Positions 24,829 through 37,115 of a DNA stretch of 64,000 nt are shown piece by piece. The stretch's first letter is position 1. The number at the start of each line of letters is the position of its first letter. The stretch is taken from assembly GCF_036226765.1 (NCBI RefSeq), contig NZ_CP109017.1, positions 1,875,501-1,939,500 on the forward strand, read 5' to 3'. The notes beneath the pieces are model-generated. The model did not search any database and was not told where the DNA came from. It saw only the letters and a list, made by a program, of their open reading frames with translations. This DNA comes from Streptomyces sp. NBC_00670 (lineage in GTDB: Bacteria > Actinomycetota > Actinomycetes > Streptomycetales > Streptomycetaceae). Both the position numbers and the translations under genes were made by a program.

Positions 24829-26598
24829 GTGACCCCCAGCCGACACGGATCGTCCGACAGCACCCCCGCCGCCGCGCCCCTTTCCGCACCGCCTCCGCCG
24901 GTGCCCTCCACGCGCGTCCCCTCCATCCCCGCGCCCTCGGCCTCGCCCGAGGAGACCTCCCGGCTCGCGGAGGCGCTCGCGCCGCTGCGCCGGACCGTCG
25001 GCAGGGCGGCCGCCGCCACCGCGGGACTCGTCGGCCCGCTCGCCGCCGCGCTGCCCGCCCGGGCCGCGCCCGGCACCACCGCCTTCCTGCACGGCGTGGC
25101 CTCCGGCGACCCGCTGCCCGACGGCATCCTGCTGTGGACCCGGGTGACGCCCACCCCCGAGGCGGTGCCCGGCTCCGGACTCGGTCCTGACGTCCGGGTC
25201 GGCTGGGTCGTCGCCACCGACCGGGCGTTCACCGAGATCGTCGCCAAGGGGTCCCTCACCGCGACCGCCGCCCGCGACCACACCGTCAAGGCCGACGTCC
25301 GCGGGCTGCGGCCGGCCACCGACTACTGGTTCCGCTTCACCGCCGGCCCCGCCGAGTCCCCCGTCGCCCGCACCCGCACCGCCCCGGCCGCCGACGCCCG
25401 CCTCACCCACCTGCGCCTCGGCGTCGTCGCCTGCGCCAACTGGGAGGCCGGCCACTTCTCCTCCTACCGTCATCTGGCCGCCCGCGGCGACCTGGACGCC
25501 TGGCTGCATCTCGGCGACTACATCTACGAGTTCCCCACCGGCACGTACGCCCACCGGGGCACCGTCGTCCGCCCGCACTCCCCGGCGCACGAGATCGTCA
25601 CACTCGCCGACTACCGGGTGCGGCACGGCACGTACAAGACCGACCCCGATCTGCAGGCGCTGCACCACACCGCGCCGGTCGTCGCGATCTGGGACGACCA
25701 CGAGTTCGCCGACAACGCGTGGTCCGGCGGCGCGGGCAACCACACCGAGGGCGAAGAGGGCGCCTGGACGGACCGCCAGGCGGCCGCGAAGCAGGCCTAC
25801 TTCGAGTGGATGCCGGTCCGGCCCGCGACCGAGGGCACCACCTACCGCCGGCTGCGCTTCGGCACGCTCGCCGATCTGTCCCTGCTCGACCTGCGCACCT
25901 TCCGCTCCGAACAGGCGGCCACGGGCAGCGGTTCGGTCGACGACCCGGAGCGCACCCTCACCGGACGGGGCCAGCTCGACTGGCTCAAGGCGGGGCTGAA
26001 GGCGTCCGACACCACCTGGCGGCTGGTCGGGAACTCGGTCATGATCGCGCCGTTCGCGGTGGGCTCCCTCTCCGCCGCCCTGCTGCGGCCGCTGGCCCAG
26101 TTGCTCGGCAAGCCCAAAGAGGGGCTCGCCCTCAACACCGACCAGTGGGACGGCTACACCCGCGACCGGCGCGAACTCCTCGGCCATCTGCGGGAGCACG
26201 GCATCGGCAACACCGTCTTCCTCACCGGCGACATCCACATGGCCTGGGCCAACGACGTGCCGTTCGACGCGGCCACCTATCCGAAGTCCGGTTCCGCGGG
26301 CGTCGAGTTCGTGGTCACCTCGATCACGTCCGACAACCTCGACGACTTCGTCAAAGCACCCGAGGGCACCGTCTCGGCGATGGCGGCCCCGCTGATCCGC
26401 ACCGCCAACCGGCACGTCCAGTGGGTCGACACCGACCGGCACGGCTACGGCGTGCTCGACCTCACCCCCGAGCGGGCGCAGATGGACTACTACGTCGTCT
26501 CCGACCGCCGGGACCCGGCCGCGACCTCCTCCTGGGCCCGGTCGTACCGCACCCGGAGCGGCACGCAGCGGGTCGAGCGGGCGCAGGATCCCGTCTGA
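24829..26598 (+). CDS. phoD: PhoD-like alkaline phosphatase, probably Tat-exported
   Basis: PhoD enzymes are secreted metal-dependent phosphodiesterase/phosphomonoesterases. The 589-aa protein has an unusually long N-terminus of about 55 residues, then a Tat-like signal ([27 protein letters not shown]). The N-terminal PhoD domain includes [23 protein letters not shown]. Metal-binding motifs follow: [45 protein letters not shown] and [13 protein letters not shown], holding the Asp, Asn and His ligands. The GTG is supported by the leaderless -10 upstream. In Streptomyces such genes are often phosphate-regulated through PhoP, but I see no clear PHO box here. The RR motif is less standard than SRRxFLK, so Tat export is likely, not certain. 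Confidence 0.92.
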   Translation: MTPSRHGSSDSTPAAAPLSAPPPPVPSTRVPSIPAPSASPEETSRLAEALAPLRRTVGRAAAATAGLVGPLAAALPARAAPGTTAFLHGVASGDPLPDGILLWTRVTPTPEAVPGSGLGPDVRVGWVVATDRAFTEIVAKGSLTATAARDHTVKADVRGLRPATDYWFRFTAGPAESPVARTRTAPAADARLTHLRLGVVACANWEAGHFSSYRHLAARGDLDAWLHLGDYIYEFPTGTYAHRGTVVRPHSPAHEIVTLADYRVRHGTYKTDPDLQALHHTAPVVAIWDDHEFADNAWSGGAGNHTEGEEGAWTDRQAAAKQAYFEWMPVRPATEGTTYRRLRFGTLADLSLLDLRTFRSEQAATGSGSVDDPERTLTGRGQLDWLKAGLKASDTTWRLVGNSVMIAPFAVGSLSAALLRPLAQLLGKPKEGLALNTDQWDGYTRDRRELLGHLREHGIGNTVFLTGDIHMAWANDVPFDAATYPKSGSAGVEFVVTSITSDNLDDFVKAPEGTVSAMAAPLIRTANRHVQWVDTDRHGYGVLDLTPERAQMDYYVVSDRRDPAATSSWARSYRTRSGTQRVERAQDPV

Positions 26599-26620
26599 GG
26601 GCTCGTCGGCTCATGAGGAC

Positions 26621-27205
26621 TCAGTCTTCTCCGGCCTCCAGGGTCTCCAGGAAACCGAGCGCCACCCGCCAGGTGGCCTCGGCGGCCTCCTCGTCGTAGT
26701 CGGGGAGCCCGCGGTCGGTGTAGAGGTGGCCGGCGCCCGCGTACCTGTAGACCTCCACGTCGGCCCCCGCCCGGCCCATCTGCAGGTACCAGGCGCTCAG
26801 CCAGTCGTCCGGCTCGAACGGGTCCGGCTCCGCCACGTGCAGCTGGACCGGCAGGTCGTCCACCGAGGCGTTCGGCGCGAGGTCCGACGTGCCGTGCAGG
26901 AGCAGCAGTCCCCGGGCCTTCGCGTCGCCGAGCGCCAGGGTCTGGGCGGTCGCGGCGCCCAGCGAGAAGCCGGCGTACACCAGGCCGCGCTCGGAGTACG
27001 GAGCGGCGGCCAGTACCGCCCGCTTGAGCAGCTCCTCCTTGCCGAGCTCGTCCTTGTGGGCCGTGCCCTCCTCGACCGTGTCGAACGTACGGCCGTCGAA
27101 GAGGTCCGGGGTCCACACCTCGTGCCCGGCGGCACGCAGCCGGTCGGCGGCCTCGCGGACGGCGGGCCGCAGTCCGTACGTCGAGTGGAAGAGCATGATG
27201 TTCAT
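26621..27205 (-). CDS. Dienelactone hydrolase family protein
   Basis: This alpha/beta-hydrolase of about 194 aa has the catalytic triad of the dienelactone hydrolase family in a short form. The nucleophile is in YAGFSLGAATAQ (dienelactone hydrolases usually have Cys here; this protein has Ser). The acid is in VAEPDPFEPDDW and the His in AGAGHLYTDRG. The start MNIMLFHSTYGLRPAVREAADRLR at 27205 is preferred; another ATG lies at 27214. It converges with the PhoD-like gene with only 22 bp between stops. The natural substrate is unknown; general esterase activity is inferred. Confidence 0.87.
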   Translation of the reverse strand: MNIMLFHSTYGLRPAVREAADRLRAAGHEVWTPDLFDGRTFDTVEEGTAHKDELGKEELLKRAVLAAAPYSERGLVYAGFSLGAATAQTLALGDAKARGLLLLHGTSDLAPNASVDDLPVQLHVAEPDPFEPDDWLSAWYLQMGRAGADVEVYRYAGAGHLYTDRGLPDYDEEAAEATWRVALGFLETLEAGED

Positions 27206-27312
27206 GGACCCCATGGTGCCAGCCGCAGAGGGTGCGTGAGGTCGCTCACGCGGGCGCCCGGGGCTACCCGCGATCGCCGGGACGACACATGTTCATGACC
27301 GGCCGTGCCGGT

Positions 27313-27318
27313 TACGTT
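27313..27318 (+). promoter_or_regulatory. Leaderless promoter -10 element (TACGTT)
   Basis: TACGTT ends 7 nt before the mscS ATG. The GGAGG that follows is only 1 nt from the ATG, too close to act as an SD, so leaderless initiation is the better explanation. Confidence 0.4.
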
Positions 27319-27325
27319 CGGAGGC

Positions 27326-28507
27326 ATGGAGAACGTACTCCGCCCCCTGATCGTCGTCGGCGGTTCCGTCCTGCTCACCCTGTTCCTCGGCTGGGCCTCG
27401 GACCGTCTGCTGCGCCAAGCGGACCAGCGGCACCACGAGACCCCCCTGTGGGGTCTGCTGCGCCGCGGCCGCATCCCCTACCAGCTCGTGCTGTGCGCGG
27501 CCCTGCTGAGAGGCTCCTACGACGAGGCGAAGCTGCTCGACGACCACCACGTCGGCATCGGGCGCGCCCTGACCCTGGTGCTGATCGGCTCCGCCGCCTG
27601 GCTGGTGATCCGGATCGCGGCGGCGGTCGTCGAGACGTCGTACAGCCGCTATGCCCGCGCCCACCGCGACGCGGCACGGGTGCGCCGGGTGCGGACCCAG
27701 GTGTCGCTGATCATGCGGGTCGTCTCGGCGGTCGTCGGGGTGGTCGCGGTCGCCGCGATGCTGCTGACGTTCCCCGCGATGCGGGCGGCCGGCGCCTCCA
27801 TCCTGGCCTCGGCGGGCATCGTCGGGATCGTCGCCGGTGTCGCCGCGCAGTCGACGCTGAGCAATCTGTTCGCCGGGCTGCAGATCGCCTTCGGCGACAT
27901 GGTGCGGATCGGCGACACCGTGGTGGTGGACGGCGAGTGGGGCACCGTCGACGAGATCACGCTGACGTTCCTGACGGTGCGGACCTGGGACGAACGCCGG
28001 ATCACCATGCCGGTGTCGTACTTCACCTCCAAGCCGTTCGAGAACTGGTCGCGCGGCGGCGCGCAGATGACCGGCACGGTCTACTTCCACGTCGACCACA
28101 GCGCGCCCGTGGAGACGATGCGCGAGCGGCTGCGGGACATCCTGCGCCAGTGCCCGGCGTGGGACGGGCGCGCCTACAGCCTCGTCGTCACCGACACCAC
28201 GCCCAACACCATGGAGGTGCGGGCACTGGTGACGGCGAAGGACGCGGACGACATCTGGACGGTGCGGGTCGCGGTCCGCGAGGAGATGATCCGCTGGCTG
28301 AGCGAGCACCATCCGTACGCGCTGCCGCGGGTCAACACGGCGGAGGCGGTACGGCCGCCGCACCATCTCGACGGCCGTTTCGCCGTCCCGGGCGCCCGGC
28401 CCGCGCCGCCGGACGAGTCCGGGCCCGGGCGGTCCGACGGGACGCGGTCCCGGCAGTCGGAGGGCGCGAGCTGGGTCACGGCCAACCGGCCGCCCGGCAA
28501 GGGCTGA
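27326..28507 (+). CDS. MscS-family mechanosensitive ion channel
   Basis: This 393-aa inner-membrane channel would open under membrane tension and release solutes during hypo-osmotic shock. Four hydrophobic segments are visible: residues 8-24, a weaker one near 50, LTLVLIGSAAWLVIRIAAAV, and VVSAVVGVVAVAAMLLTFP. The pore helix region AGASILASAGIVGIVAGVAAQSTLSNLFAGLQIAFGDMVRIGDTV matches the MscS core. The beta domain follows (GTVDEITLTFLTVRTWDERRITMPVSYFTSKPFENWSR) and ends in a charged, disordered tail of about 55 residues. The family match is strong; the start at 27326 is supported by the promoter position. Confidence 0.93.
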   Translation: MENVLRPLIVVGGSVLLTLFLGWASDRLLRQADQRHHETPLWGLLRRGRIPYQLVLCAALLRGSYDEAKLLDDHHVGIGRALTLVLIGSAAWLVIRIAAAVVETSYSRYARAHRDAARVRRVRTQVSLIMRVVSAVVGVVAVAAMLLTFPAMRAAGASILASAGIVGIVAGVAAQSTLSNLFAGLQIAFGDMVRIGDTVVVDGEWGTVDEITLTFLTVRTWDERRITMPVSYFTSKPFENWSRGGAQMTGTVYFHVDHSAPVETMRERLRDILRQCPAWDGRAYSLVVTDTTPNTMEVRALVTAKDADDIWTVRVAVREEMIRWLSEHHPYALPRVNTAEAVRPPHHLDGRFAVPGARPAPPDESGPGRSDGTRSRQSEGASWVTANRPPGKG

Positions 28508-28512
28508 GCCCG

Positions 28513-28560
28513 GCGCGGGGCCGGGCCCTTCGCAGGGCGCGGGGCCGGGCCCTTCGCAGG
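28513..28560. repeat. 24-bp tandem duplication between convergent genes
   Basis: A 24-bp GC-rich unit occurs twice without a mismatch at 28513-28536 and 28537-28560, followed by a partial third copy. It lies just after the mscS stop. Each copy contains CCGGGCCCTTCGCAGG, which feeds the hairpin annotated next. Confidence 0.85.
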
Positions 28561-28566
28561 GCCCGG
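28545..28566. terminator. GC hairpin between mscS-type and antiporter genes
   Basis: CCGGGCCC and GGGCCCGG form an 8-bp perfect stem with the loop TTCGCA. It stands between two convergent genes and probably ends both transcripts. Confidence 0.5.
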
Positions 28567-28611
28567 GCCGGCGACACCGCGGCTCCCCGCAGGGCACCGC
28601 CCCGGCGGTCG

Positions 28612-30198
28612 TCACCGCAGACTGCGCACGTCCAGGTGGCGCAGGACGCGGTCGACGACCTCCGGGTCCGCGCCCGGCTCGCTGCGGGCGGCCAGGATCT
28701 CGTGCCGGGCGGCGCTCAGCATCTCGCCCTGGATGCGCCGGATCCGCTTCAGCCGCCGCGCCCGCTTCTCGTGCGCCTCCCGGCGCTCGTCCTCCGCCAT
28801 GTCGGGGCTGATCCGCACCCCGATGTCGAAGGCCCGGCGCAGCATCTGCTCGGACAGTTCCTCGGTCAGGTCCTCGTGCTGCTCGATCTCCGCGAGCCGC
28901 TTCTTGGCCGCCCGGGCCGCGCGGGTGGCGAGCTCCTTCTCGAACTCCTTCTCCCGCTCGGTGTCGGCCTGCACCCCCAGCCGGCGCACCAGCCAGGGCA
29001 GCGTCAGGCCCTGGAGGACGAGCGTGGCCATGATGACCGCGAAGGCGATGAAGACGATCTCGCCCCGGTCCGGGAAGGGCGAACCGTCGTCCATCTCCAG
29101 CGGGATGGCGAGCGCCAGCGCGACCGAGGCCACTCCGCGCATCCCGGACCACCACATCACGATGGTCTCCCGCCAGCTGGTCGGGATGTCCTCGTCCTGG
29201 TCGCGCCGGCTGTGCAGCCGCTGGGTCAGCCAGGTGGCGGGCAGCAGCCACAGCAGGCGGACGAGGATCACGACGCCGACGACCGCCCCGGCCCAGCCGA
29301 GCATCTCGCCCCAGCGGCCCTCGGCGGTCGAGAGCGCGTGGTGCAGCTCCAGTCCGATCAGGCCGAACGCCACCCCGGTGACCAGGGTGTCGACGACCTC
29401 CCAGAAGGTGTGCCCGGCGAGCCGGGTCAGCACGTCGTCCGGGTCGGTGGCGTACTCCGCGAGGAACAGCGCGGTGGTGAGCACCGCCAGCACGCCGGAG
29501 CCGTGCAGTTCGTCGGCCATGACGTACGACGCGAAGGGCACCAGCAGGGTGAGCCCGATCTGCAGGGTCGGGTCGCCGAGGACGTCCATCAGCTTGTTGG
29601 ACAGCCAGCCGAGCACCGTGCCGACGACGACGGCGACGACCGCGGAGAGCAGCAGTTCGAGCAGGGCCGCGGGCAGCGAGAACGAGCCGCTGACGGCGGC
29701 GGCGATGGCCACGTGGTAGAGCGTGATCGCGGTGACGTCGTTGAACAGGCCCTCGCCCTCCAGGATGGAGACGAGCCGGCGCGGCAGCCCGAGCTGCCCG
29801 GCGACGGCGGTCGCGGCCACCGGGTCGGGCGGCGCGACCAGCGCGCCGAGCGCGACGGCGGCAGCGATCGGCAGCCCCGGGACGACGGCGCCCGCGACCG
29901 CCGCGACCGCGATCATGGTGACGAACACCAGGGCCACGGCCAGCAGGAAGATGGGCCGTTTGTTGGCCGTGAACTGCCGCCAGGAGGTGCGCCGCACCGC
30001 CGCGTACAGCAGCGGCGGCAGCAGGGCCGGCAGGATCAGACCGGGCGGGATGTCGACGTTGGGGACGAAGTCCGGCAGCGCCAGCACGATGCCGAGCAGC
30101 GTCATGAGCACCGGCGAGGGCAGTCCGAGCCGGTCCCCCACCGGAACGCTCACCACGGCCCCGAGGAGCAGCACGAACAGCAGGGCCAGCTGGTCCAC
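28612..30198 (-). CDS. CPA1-family Na+/H+ antiporter
   Basis: This 528-aa membrane protein exchanges monovalent cations for protons. About twelve hydrophobic helices cover residues 1-415. Landmarks of the CPA1 (NhaP/NHE) core are GALVAPPDPVAATAV, with its conserved Pro/Asp pair, and VSILEGEGLFNDVTAITLYHVAIA, with the conserved acid and ND pair of the ion-binding site. WWSGMRGVASVALALAIPL holds the conserved Arg. A cytosolic charged C-terminus of about 110 residues (EREKEFEKELATRAARAAKKRLAEIEQHEDL) is probably a coiled coil and regulatory. GTG at 30198 opens MDQLALLFVLLLG. Na+ versus K+ preference cannot be read from sequence. Confidence 0.93.
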   Translation of the reverse strand: MDQLALLFVLLLGAVVSVPVGDRLGLPSPVLMTLLGIVLALPDFVPNVDIPPGLILPALLPPLLYAAVRRTSWRQFTANKRPIFLLAVALVFVTMIAVAAVAGAVVPGLPIAAAVALGALVAPPDPVAATAVAGQLGLPRRLVSILEGEGLFNDVTAITLYHVAIAAAVSGSFSLPAALLELLLSAVVAVVVGTVLGWLSNKLMDVLGDPTLQIGLTLLVPFASYVMADELHGSGVLAVLTTALFLAEYATDPDDVLTRLAGHTFWEVVDTLVTGVAFGLIGLELHHALSTAEGRWGEMLGWAGAVVGVVILVRLLWLLPATWLTQRLHSRRDQDEDIPTSWRETIVMWWSGMRGVASVALALAIPLEMDDGSPFPDRGEIVFIAFAVIMATLVLQGLTLPWLVRRLGVQADTEREKEFEKELATRAARAAKKRLAEIEQHEDLTEELSEQMLRRAFDIGVRISPDMAEDERREAHEKRARRLKRIRRIQGEMLSAARHEILAARSEPGADPEVVDRVLRHLDVRSLR

Positions 30199-30331
30199 GG
30201 TCAGCGCTCCCGGGGTCAGGGACGATCAGGACGATCAAGAAGGGCCGGAGATCCAGCCTGCCACGCCACCCCCGGGGGCCGCACCGGCAGACTCCGTCGG
30301 CCGGCCCCGCCGCGCCGCCGCCCCGTCCGTC

Positions 30332-30820
30332 TCAGACGGGGCGCCGCATCGCCCGGTGGGGTATCCCGGCGTCCGGGAACTCCGGTCCGTACGCCTCGTA
30401 CCCCAGCCGCCGGTAAAAACCCAGCGCGTGCGTCTGCGCGTGCAGATCGACGGCGGTCAGGCCGCGCTCCCGGGCCGCCTCCTCTATCGCGCGCACCAGG
30501 GCCGCGCCGACGCCGAGGCCGCGCGCCTCCTTGGTGACCGCGAGCCGGCCGAGGGAGCCCACCGACGGTTCGCCGCCGTTCTTCGCCGCGGCCGCCTCGC
30601 CGGACAGCAGCCGGCCGGTGCCGAGCGGCATGCCGTCCGCCCGCCGCACCGCCAGTACGTGCACCGCGCCGGCGTCGTGGACGTCGTACTCGATGTCCTG
30701 CGGGACGCCCTGCTCGACGACGAAGACCTCCTTGCGGACCGCGAAGCAGGCCTCGCGGTCGGCGGGGCCTTCGGCGACGCGCACCTCGTACGGCTGCCCG
30801 TCACCGGTCGTCGTGCTCAT
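30332..30820 (-). CDS. GNAT family N-acetyltransferase
   Basis: This 162-aa protein has the GNAT fold, which transfers acetyl groups from acetyl-CoA. The N-terminal part ([21 protein letters not shown]) matches the ElaA/YjdJ-like branch. The acetyl-CoA motif A is [32 protein letters not shown], with the Q/RxxGxG/A pattern seen as ARGLGVGAA, and the motif B end reads [18 protein letters not shown]. The ATG overlaps the stop of the pseudouridine synthase gene as ATGA, so the two are translationally coupled. The acceptor is unknown. Confidence 0.9.
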   Translation of the reverse strand: MSTTTGDGQPYEVRVAEGPADREACFAVRKEVFVVEQGVPQDIEYDVHDAGAVHVLAVRRADGMPLGTGRLLSGEAAAAKNGGEPSVGSLGRLAVTKEARGLGVGAALVRAIEEAARERGLTAVDLHAQTHALGFYRRLGYEAYGPEFPDAGIPHRAMRRPV

Positions 30821-31761
30821 GCGTAGGTCTCCTCACGCACCTGGTCCAGGGCCTGCTGCAGGTCCTCGGGGTAGTCGCTGGCGAACTCGACCCACTCGCC
30901 GTCGCCGGGGTGCTCGAAGCCGAGGCGGACCGCGTGCAGCCACTGCCGGGTCAGCCGCAGCCGCTTGGCGAGGGTCGGATCGGCGCCGTAGGTGAGGTCG
31001 CCGACGCAGGGGTGGCGGTGGGCGGCCATGTGGACGCGGATCTGGTGGGTGCGGCCGGTCTCCAGCTTCACGTCGAGCAGGGAGGCGGCGCGGAACGCCT
31101 CGATCAGGTCGTAGTGCGTGACGGAGGGCTTGCCCTCCGCGGTGACCGCCCATTTGTAGTCGTGGTGCGGGTGGCGGCCGATGGGGGCGTCGATGGTGCC
31201 GCTGGTCGGGTCGGGGTGGCCCTGGACGAGGGTGTGGTAGCGCTTGTCGACCGTGCGCTCCTTGAACTGGCGCTTGAGCGAGGTGTACGCCCGCTCGGAC
31301 TTGGCCACCACCATCAGGCCCGAGGTGCCGACGTCCAGACGGTGCACGATGCCCTGGCGTTCGGCGGCGCCGGAGGTGGAGATGCGGTACCCGGCGGCGG
31401 CCAGGCCGCCGATCACGGTCGTCCCCGTCCAGCCGGGGCTCGGGTGCGCGGCGACGCCGACCGGCTTGACGATGACGACCACGTCCTCGTCGTCGTGCAC
31501 GATCTCCATGCCCTCGACCGGCTCGGCGACGATCTGCACCGGCGCGGGCGCCTGCGGCATCTCGACCTCGAGCCAGGCGCCGCCGTGGACCCGCTCCGAC
31601 TTGCCGACCGCCGAGCCGTCGACGTGCACCTTGCCCGCCGAGGCCAGCTCGGCCGCCTTCGTACGGGAGAAGCCGAACATGCGGGAGATGGCGGCGTCTA
31701 CGCGCTCGCCCTCCAGGCCGTCGGGCACGGGCAGGGTGCGGATCTCGGGAAGCGTGCTCAC
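30817..31761 (-). CDS. rluD: RluA/RluD-family 23S rRNA pseudouridine synthase
   Basis: This 314-aa enzyme converts specific uridines to pseudouridine, most likely in 23S rRNA. An S4 RNA-binding domain occupies about residues 20-75 ([30 protein letters not shown]). The catalytic domain has the conserved motif [19 protein letters not shown], with the catalytic Asp in HRLDxx[29 protein letters not shown] is the second signature. GTG at 31761 starts [11 protein letters not shown]. It lies 70 nt downstream of lspA, the same adjacency (lspA then rluD) found in many bacteria. RluD is preferred by context, but the exact target sites are inferred. Confidence 0.93.
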   Translation of the reverse strand: MSTLPEIRTLPVPDGLEGERVDAAISRMFGFSRTKAAELASAGKVHVDGSAVGKSERVHGGAWLEVEMPQAPAPVQIVAEPVEGMEIVHDDEDVVVIVKPVGVAAHPSPGWTGTTVIGGLAAAGYRISTSGAAERQGIVHRLDVGTSGLMVVAKSERAYTSLKRQFKERTVDKRYHTLVQGHPDPTSGTIDAPIGRHPHHDYKWAVTAEGKPSVTHYDLIEAFRAASLLDVKLETGRTHQIRVHMAAHRHPCVGDLTYGADPTLAKRLRLTRQWLHAVRLGFEHPGDGEWVEFASDYPEDLQQALDQVREETYA

Positions 31762-31831
31762 CCGTCGAGTATGCCGGACGGGCCGGAACCCCCCGCACGA
31801 GCCTGTGGAAAACTCCGGCGGCCGGCCGGCC

Positions 31832-32500
31832 TCAGTCCTTGTGGACGCTGCCGTCCGGGTCCAGGCCGCGGAAGGAGAGCAGCACGATCAGGATGCCGCC
31901 GCACACGATCGCCGAGTCCGCCAGGTTGAAGACGGCGAAGTGCTTGGGCGAGATGAAGTCGACGACCGCGCCCTTGAAGACGCCGGGGGCGCGGAAGACG
32001 CGGTCGGTGAGGTTGCCGAGCGCGCCGCCGAGCAGCAGGCCGAGCGCGATCGCCCAGGGCAGACTGTAGAGCTTGCGGGCCAGGCGGGCGATCACCACGA
32101 TCACGGCCGCCGCGATCACCGTGAAGATCACCGTGTACGCCTCGCCGAAGCTGAAGGCGGCGCCCGCGTTGCGGATCGCCTCCAGCTGGAGCCAGTCGCC
32201 GATGAGGCGCACGGGGGCGTGGTGCTCCAGCTTCGCCACCACGATGAGCTTGCTGACCAGGTCGAGGGCGTAGGCGAACGCGGCCACGGAGAACAGCACG
32301 GCGATCCGCCGCCGGCCGCGGGGACGGGCGGCGGGCCCGCCGGGCTCGCCGCTCTCCCCGGTCTCGCCGCTCTCCCCGGATTCGGCCTCCGCGCGCGCGG
32401 AGGCGTCGTCGGCGGCGGCCTGCTCACGGGCCTCCTCGGGCCCGCTCCCCGCCGCTTCCGGGATGTCCGGCGTACCGATGATGCGCTCCGCCTCTGCCAC
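31832..32500 (-). CDS. lspA: Lipoprotein signal peptidase (signal peptidase II)
   Basis: LspA cleaves the signal peptide of diacylglyceryl-modified prolipoproteins in the membrane. The 222-aa protein has an N-terminal extension of about 65 residues rich in Glu, Gly and Ala (with a [14 protein letters not shown] repeat), followed by four transmembrane helices. The catalytic aspartates are in [13 protein letters not shown] and [12 protein letters not shown], the two family motifs. GTG at 32500 has GAGGG six nt upstream, and TAGGTT a little further up could be its -10. The extension is longer than in E. coli LspA but usual for actinobacteria. Confidence 0.96.
   Translation of the reverse strand: MAEAERIIGTPDIPEAAGSGPEEAREQAAADDASARAEAESGESGETGESGEPGGPAARPRGRRRIAVLFSVAAFAYALDLVSKLIVVAKLEHHAPVRLIGDWLQLEAIRNAGAAFSFGEAYTVIFTVIAAAVIVVIARLARKLYSLPWAIALGLLLGGALGNLTDRVFRAPGVFKGAVVDFISPKHFAVFNLADSAIVCGGILIVLLSFRGLDPDGSVHKD
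32345..32379 (-). repeat. 18-bp direct repeat in lspA
   Basis: CTCGCCGCTCTCCCCGG occurs at 32345-32361 and 32363-32379 with an 18-bp period. It encodes the [12 protein letters not shown] part of the LspA N-terminal tail, a disordered region where copy-number change would be tolerated. Confidence 0.6.
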
Positions 32501-32578
32501 GTGAATCCCTCAACCTAGGTACCTGACTGAGGACGAGAGTACGACACGTCACCGTCACAGCAGGCGCTCAGGAGGGCT

Positions 32579-33061
32579 TCAGAAACGGCGTTCCTGCTTC
32601 TGCTTGCACTCCACGCACAGCGTGGCGCGCGGGAAGGCCTGCATGCGCGCCTTGCCGATGGGGTTGCCGCAGTTCTCGCAGAGGCCGTAGGTGCCCGTGT
32701 CGAGCCGGTCGAGGGCGCGCTCGGTCTGCTCCAGCATCTCGCGGGCGTTGGCGGCGAGGGCCAGTTCGTGCTCGCGCGTGATGTTCTTGGTGCCGGTGTC
32801 GGCCTGGTCGTCGCCGGCGCCGTCCCCGGAGTCGCGCATGAGGCCGGCGAGCGCCCGGCCGGAGGAGTCGAGCTCGGTGCGCAGCCGCATCAGCTCGGAC
32901 TGCAGTTCGGCCCGGGCCTCGGCGACCTCGTCCGGGGTCCAGGGGTCCTCGCCGGGACGTACCGCGAGCTCACCGGGGTCCACCGCGGCGAGCCGGGCCT
33001 TGGGCACGGGGGTGGGGTCCTTCGCCGCCGTGGCCGTGGCCGGAGTCTTCTTAGCAACCAC
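32579..33061 (-). CDS. TraR/DksA-type zinc-finger protein
   Basis: This 160-aa protein has the DksA architecture: a Lys/Ala/Pro-rich N-terminus, a helical segment (TPDEVAEARAELQSELMRLRTELDSSGRALAGLM), an acidic stretch (DSGDGAGDDQADTGTKNI), and a C-terminal helix with a C4 zinc finger, CENCGNPIGKARMQAFPRATLCVECKQ. DksA proteins bind RNA polymerase through the secondary channel and alter promoter responses, in E. coli with ppGpp. Whether this one does so is inference. GTG at 33061 is chosen, with GGGAG 6 nt upstream. A TTGCCG/TATCGT promoter precedes it. lspA follows 78 nt later. Confidence 0.9.
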   Translation of the reverse strand: MVAKKTPATATAAKDPTPVPKARLAAVDPGELAVRPGEDPWTPDEVAEARAELQSELMRLRTELDSSGRALAGLMRDSGDGAGDDQADTGTKNITREHELALAANAREMLEQTERALDRLDTGTYGLCENCGNPIGKARMQAFPRATLCVECKQKQERRF

Positions 33062-33110
33062 CGTGGGCTCCCGTCTGCTTCGCGGGGTGGTTCGTGCGCA
33101 TCGTGCTGGG

Positions 33111-33139
33111 ACGATAAATCGACTTGTGACCCTCGGCAA
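33111..33139 (-). promoter_or_regulatory. Promoter of the traR/dksA-like gene
   Basis: On the minus strand, TTGCCG (33139-33134) and TATCGT (33116-33111) are spaced by 17 bp, close to the vegetative consensus. The predicted start is about 40 nt upstream of the GTG at 33061, leaving room for the SD. Confidence 0.55.
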
Positions 33140-33344
33140 CGGGGCATGCCGGGTATCGGTCCGCCCGGCGGGTGCCGGGCGGCGAGCATGCAAGCGTTGT
33201 GCCCAGCTCCCGGCCGGGTAATCCGCCCGGCGCCCCGTCCCGGAATCCGGACGCCGCCGCCGTGCCGTTCGGGTCACCCGCGCGGCCGGACCCGGCGGCC
33301 CGGGTCGTCCCGGAAACCGGTCGGCCGCTGTCGGCCCGGCGCCG

Positions 33345-33350
33345 TACACT
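33345..33350 (+). promoter_or_regulatory. Candidate -10 element (TACACT) for the ileS T-box transcript
   Basis: TACACT lies just before the conserved start of the T-box leader, predicting transcription from about 33357. The upstream -35 is not clear. The spacer from 33140 to here shows no gene. Confidence 0.5.
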
Positions 33351-33356
33351 GGGCGG

Positions 33357-33679
33357 AGCGAAAAAGCGTGGATGGGGACGAGTAGCGGCGTACGCAGCCC
33401 AGAGCGACCCGGGGACGGTGGGAGCCCGGGGGCGAGCGCGACGCGAAGATCACCCCGGAGCCGCCGGAAGAAAGCCGCAGCGGGCCGCCGTCACCGGGGC
33501 CGGCGGCGGCGAGTAGACCCGGTATCGCGACCCCAATGAGGGGGCTCACCGGAGCGCAGGGTGCGCCGGCGGGCCAAGGAGGGTGGTACCGCGGGAGCCC
33601 GCCGCACACGGCGTACGCACGAGTAGTGGCTCTCGTCCCTCCGACGGAAGGCAGCAAGTCCGTTGGAGGAATCTCGCTG
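33357..33679 (+). ncRNA. Isoleucine T-box riboswitch, translational (SD-sequestering) type
   Basis: T-box leaders bind uncharged tRNA and switch expression of the synthetase on. Visible parts are the leader start GATGGGGACGAGTAG, a specifier ATC (Ile) at 33449-33451 in GAAGATCACC, and the T-box GGTGGTACCGCG at 33582-33593. The expression platform can be read directly. CCTCCGACGG (33638-33647) is complementary to CCGTTGGAGG (33660-33669), which contains the ileS SD. The CCCTCC at 33637-33642 can instead pair with GGAGGG at 33578-33583 beside the T-box. These pairings exclude each other, so tRNA binding would free the SD. No terminator U-tract is seen. This fits actinobacterial ileS T-boxes known to act on translation. 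Confidence 0.93.
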
Positions 33680-36823
<3,144 letters not shown>

Positions 36824-36843
36824 CCCTCCGGGGGGCGGCGGGC

Positions 36844-37020
36844 ATTTTCCTCGCCCCCGCCGCCCCTACCCGTCCCATCCTCAAGGGGCTCCGCCCCTTT
36901 GACCCCGTGCGCAGTTCCCCGCGCCCCTGATAGGGGCGCGGGGAACTGCGCAATCTTCTCGGGGGTCCGGGGGCTTGCCCCCGGGGACGGGAATGGGAAG
37001 GGGCGGCGGGGGCGAGAAAA
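36844..37020. repeat. Intergenic repeat, copy B, forming a large imperfect palindrome
   Basis: The outer arms are CTCGCCCCCGCCGCCCC near 36850 and GGGGCGGCGGGGGCGAG ending at 37016. They enclose GGGGCTCCGCCCC and a perfect 20-bp hairpin. It shares its core with copies A and C. It fills most of the ileS-divIVA spacer and contains no gene. Confidence 0.75.
36909..36951. terminator. Perfect 20-bp hairpin downstream of ileS
   Basis: Two 20-nt arms (36909-36928 and 36932-36951) pair without mismatch around the 3-nt loop GAT. It lies 85 nt after the ileS stop, between convergent genes, and should terminate in both directions. Confidence 0.8.
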
Positions 37021-37037
37021 GCTAGGCGCGCACACAC

Positions 37038-37075
37038 GAAGGCGGTCCCGGAGGGAAACCTCCGGGACCGCCTTC
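37038..37075 (-). terminator. 17-bp hairpin with GAAA loop downstream of divIVA
   Basis: The arms 37038-37054 and 37059-37075 pair perfectly; on the plus strand the 4-nt loop reads GAAA. The hairpin ends 40 nt past the divIVA stop and is probably the terminator at the end of the dcw-to-divIVA transcript. Confidence 0.8.
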
Positions 37076-37115
37076 CGGGTCTGCCGACGACCCCGTCGCG
37101 CGGGCTACGCCGCGC

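Noticed and set aside
23112..30198. Mixed-function region considered as a genomic island
   Set aside because: No integrase, transposase, tRNA target, flanking repeats or shift in base composition. The genes are typical Streptomyces core or near-core families.
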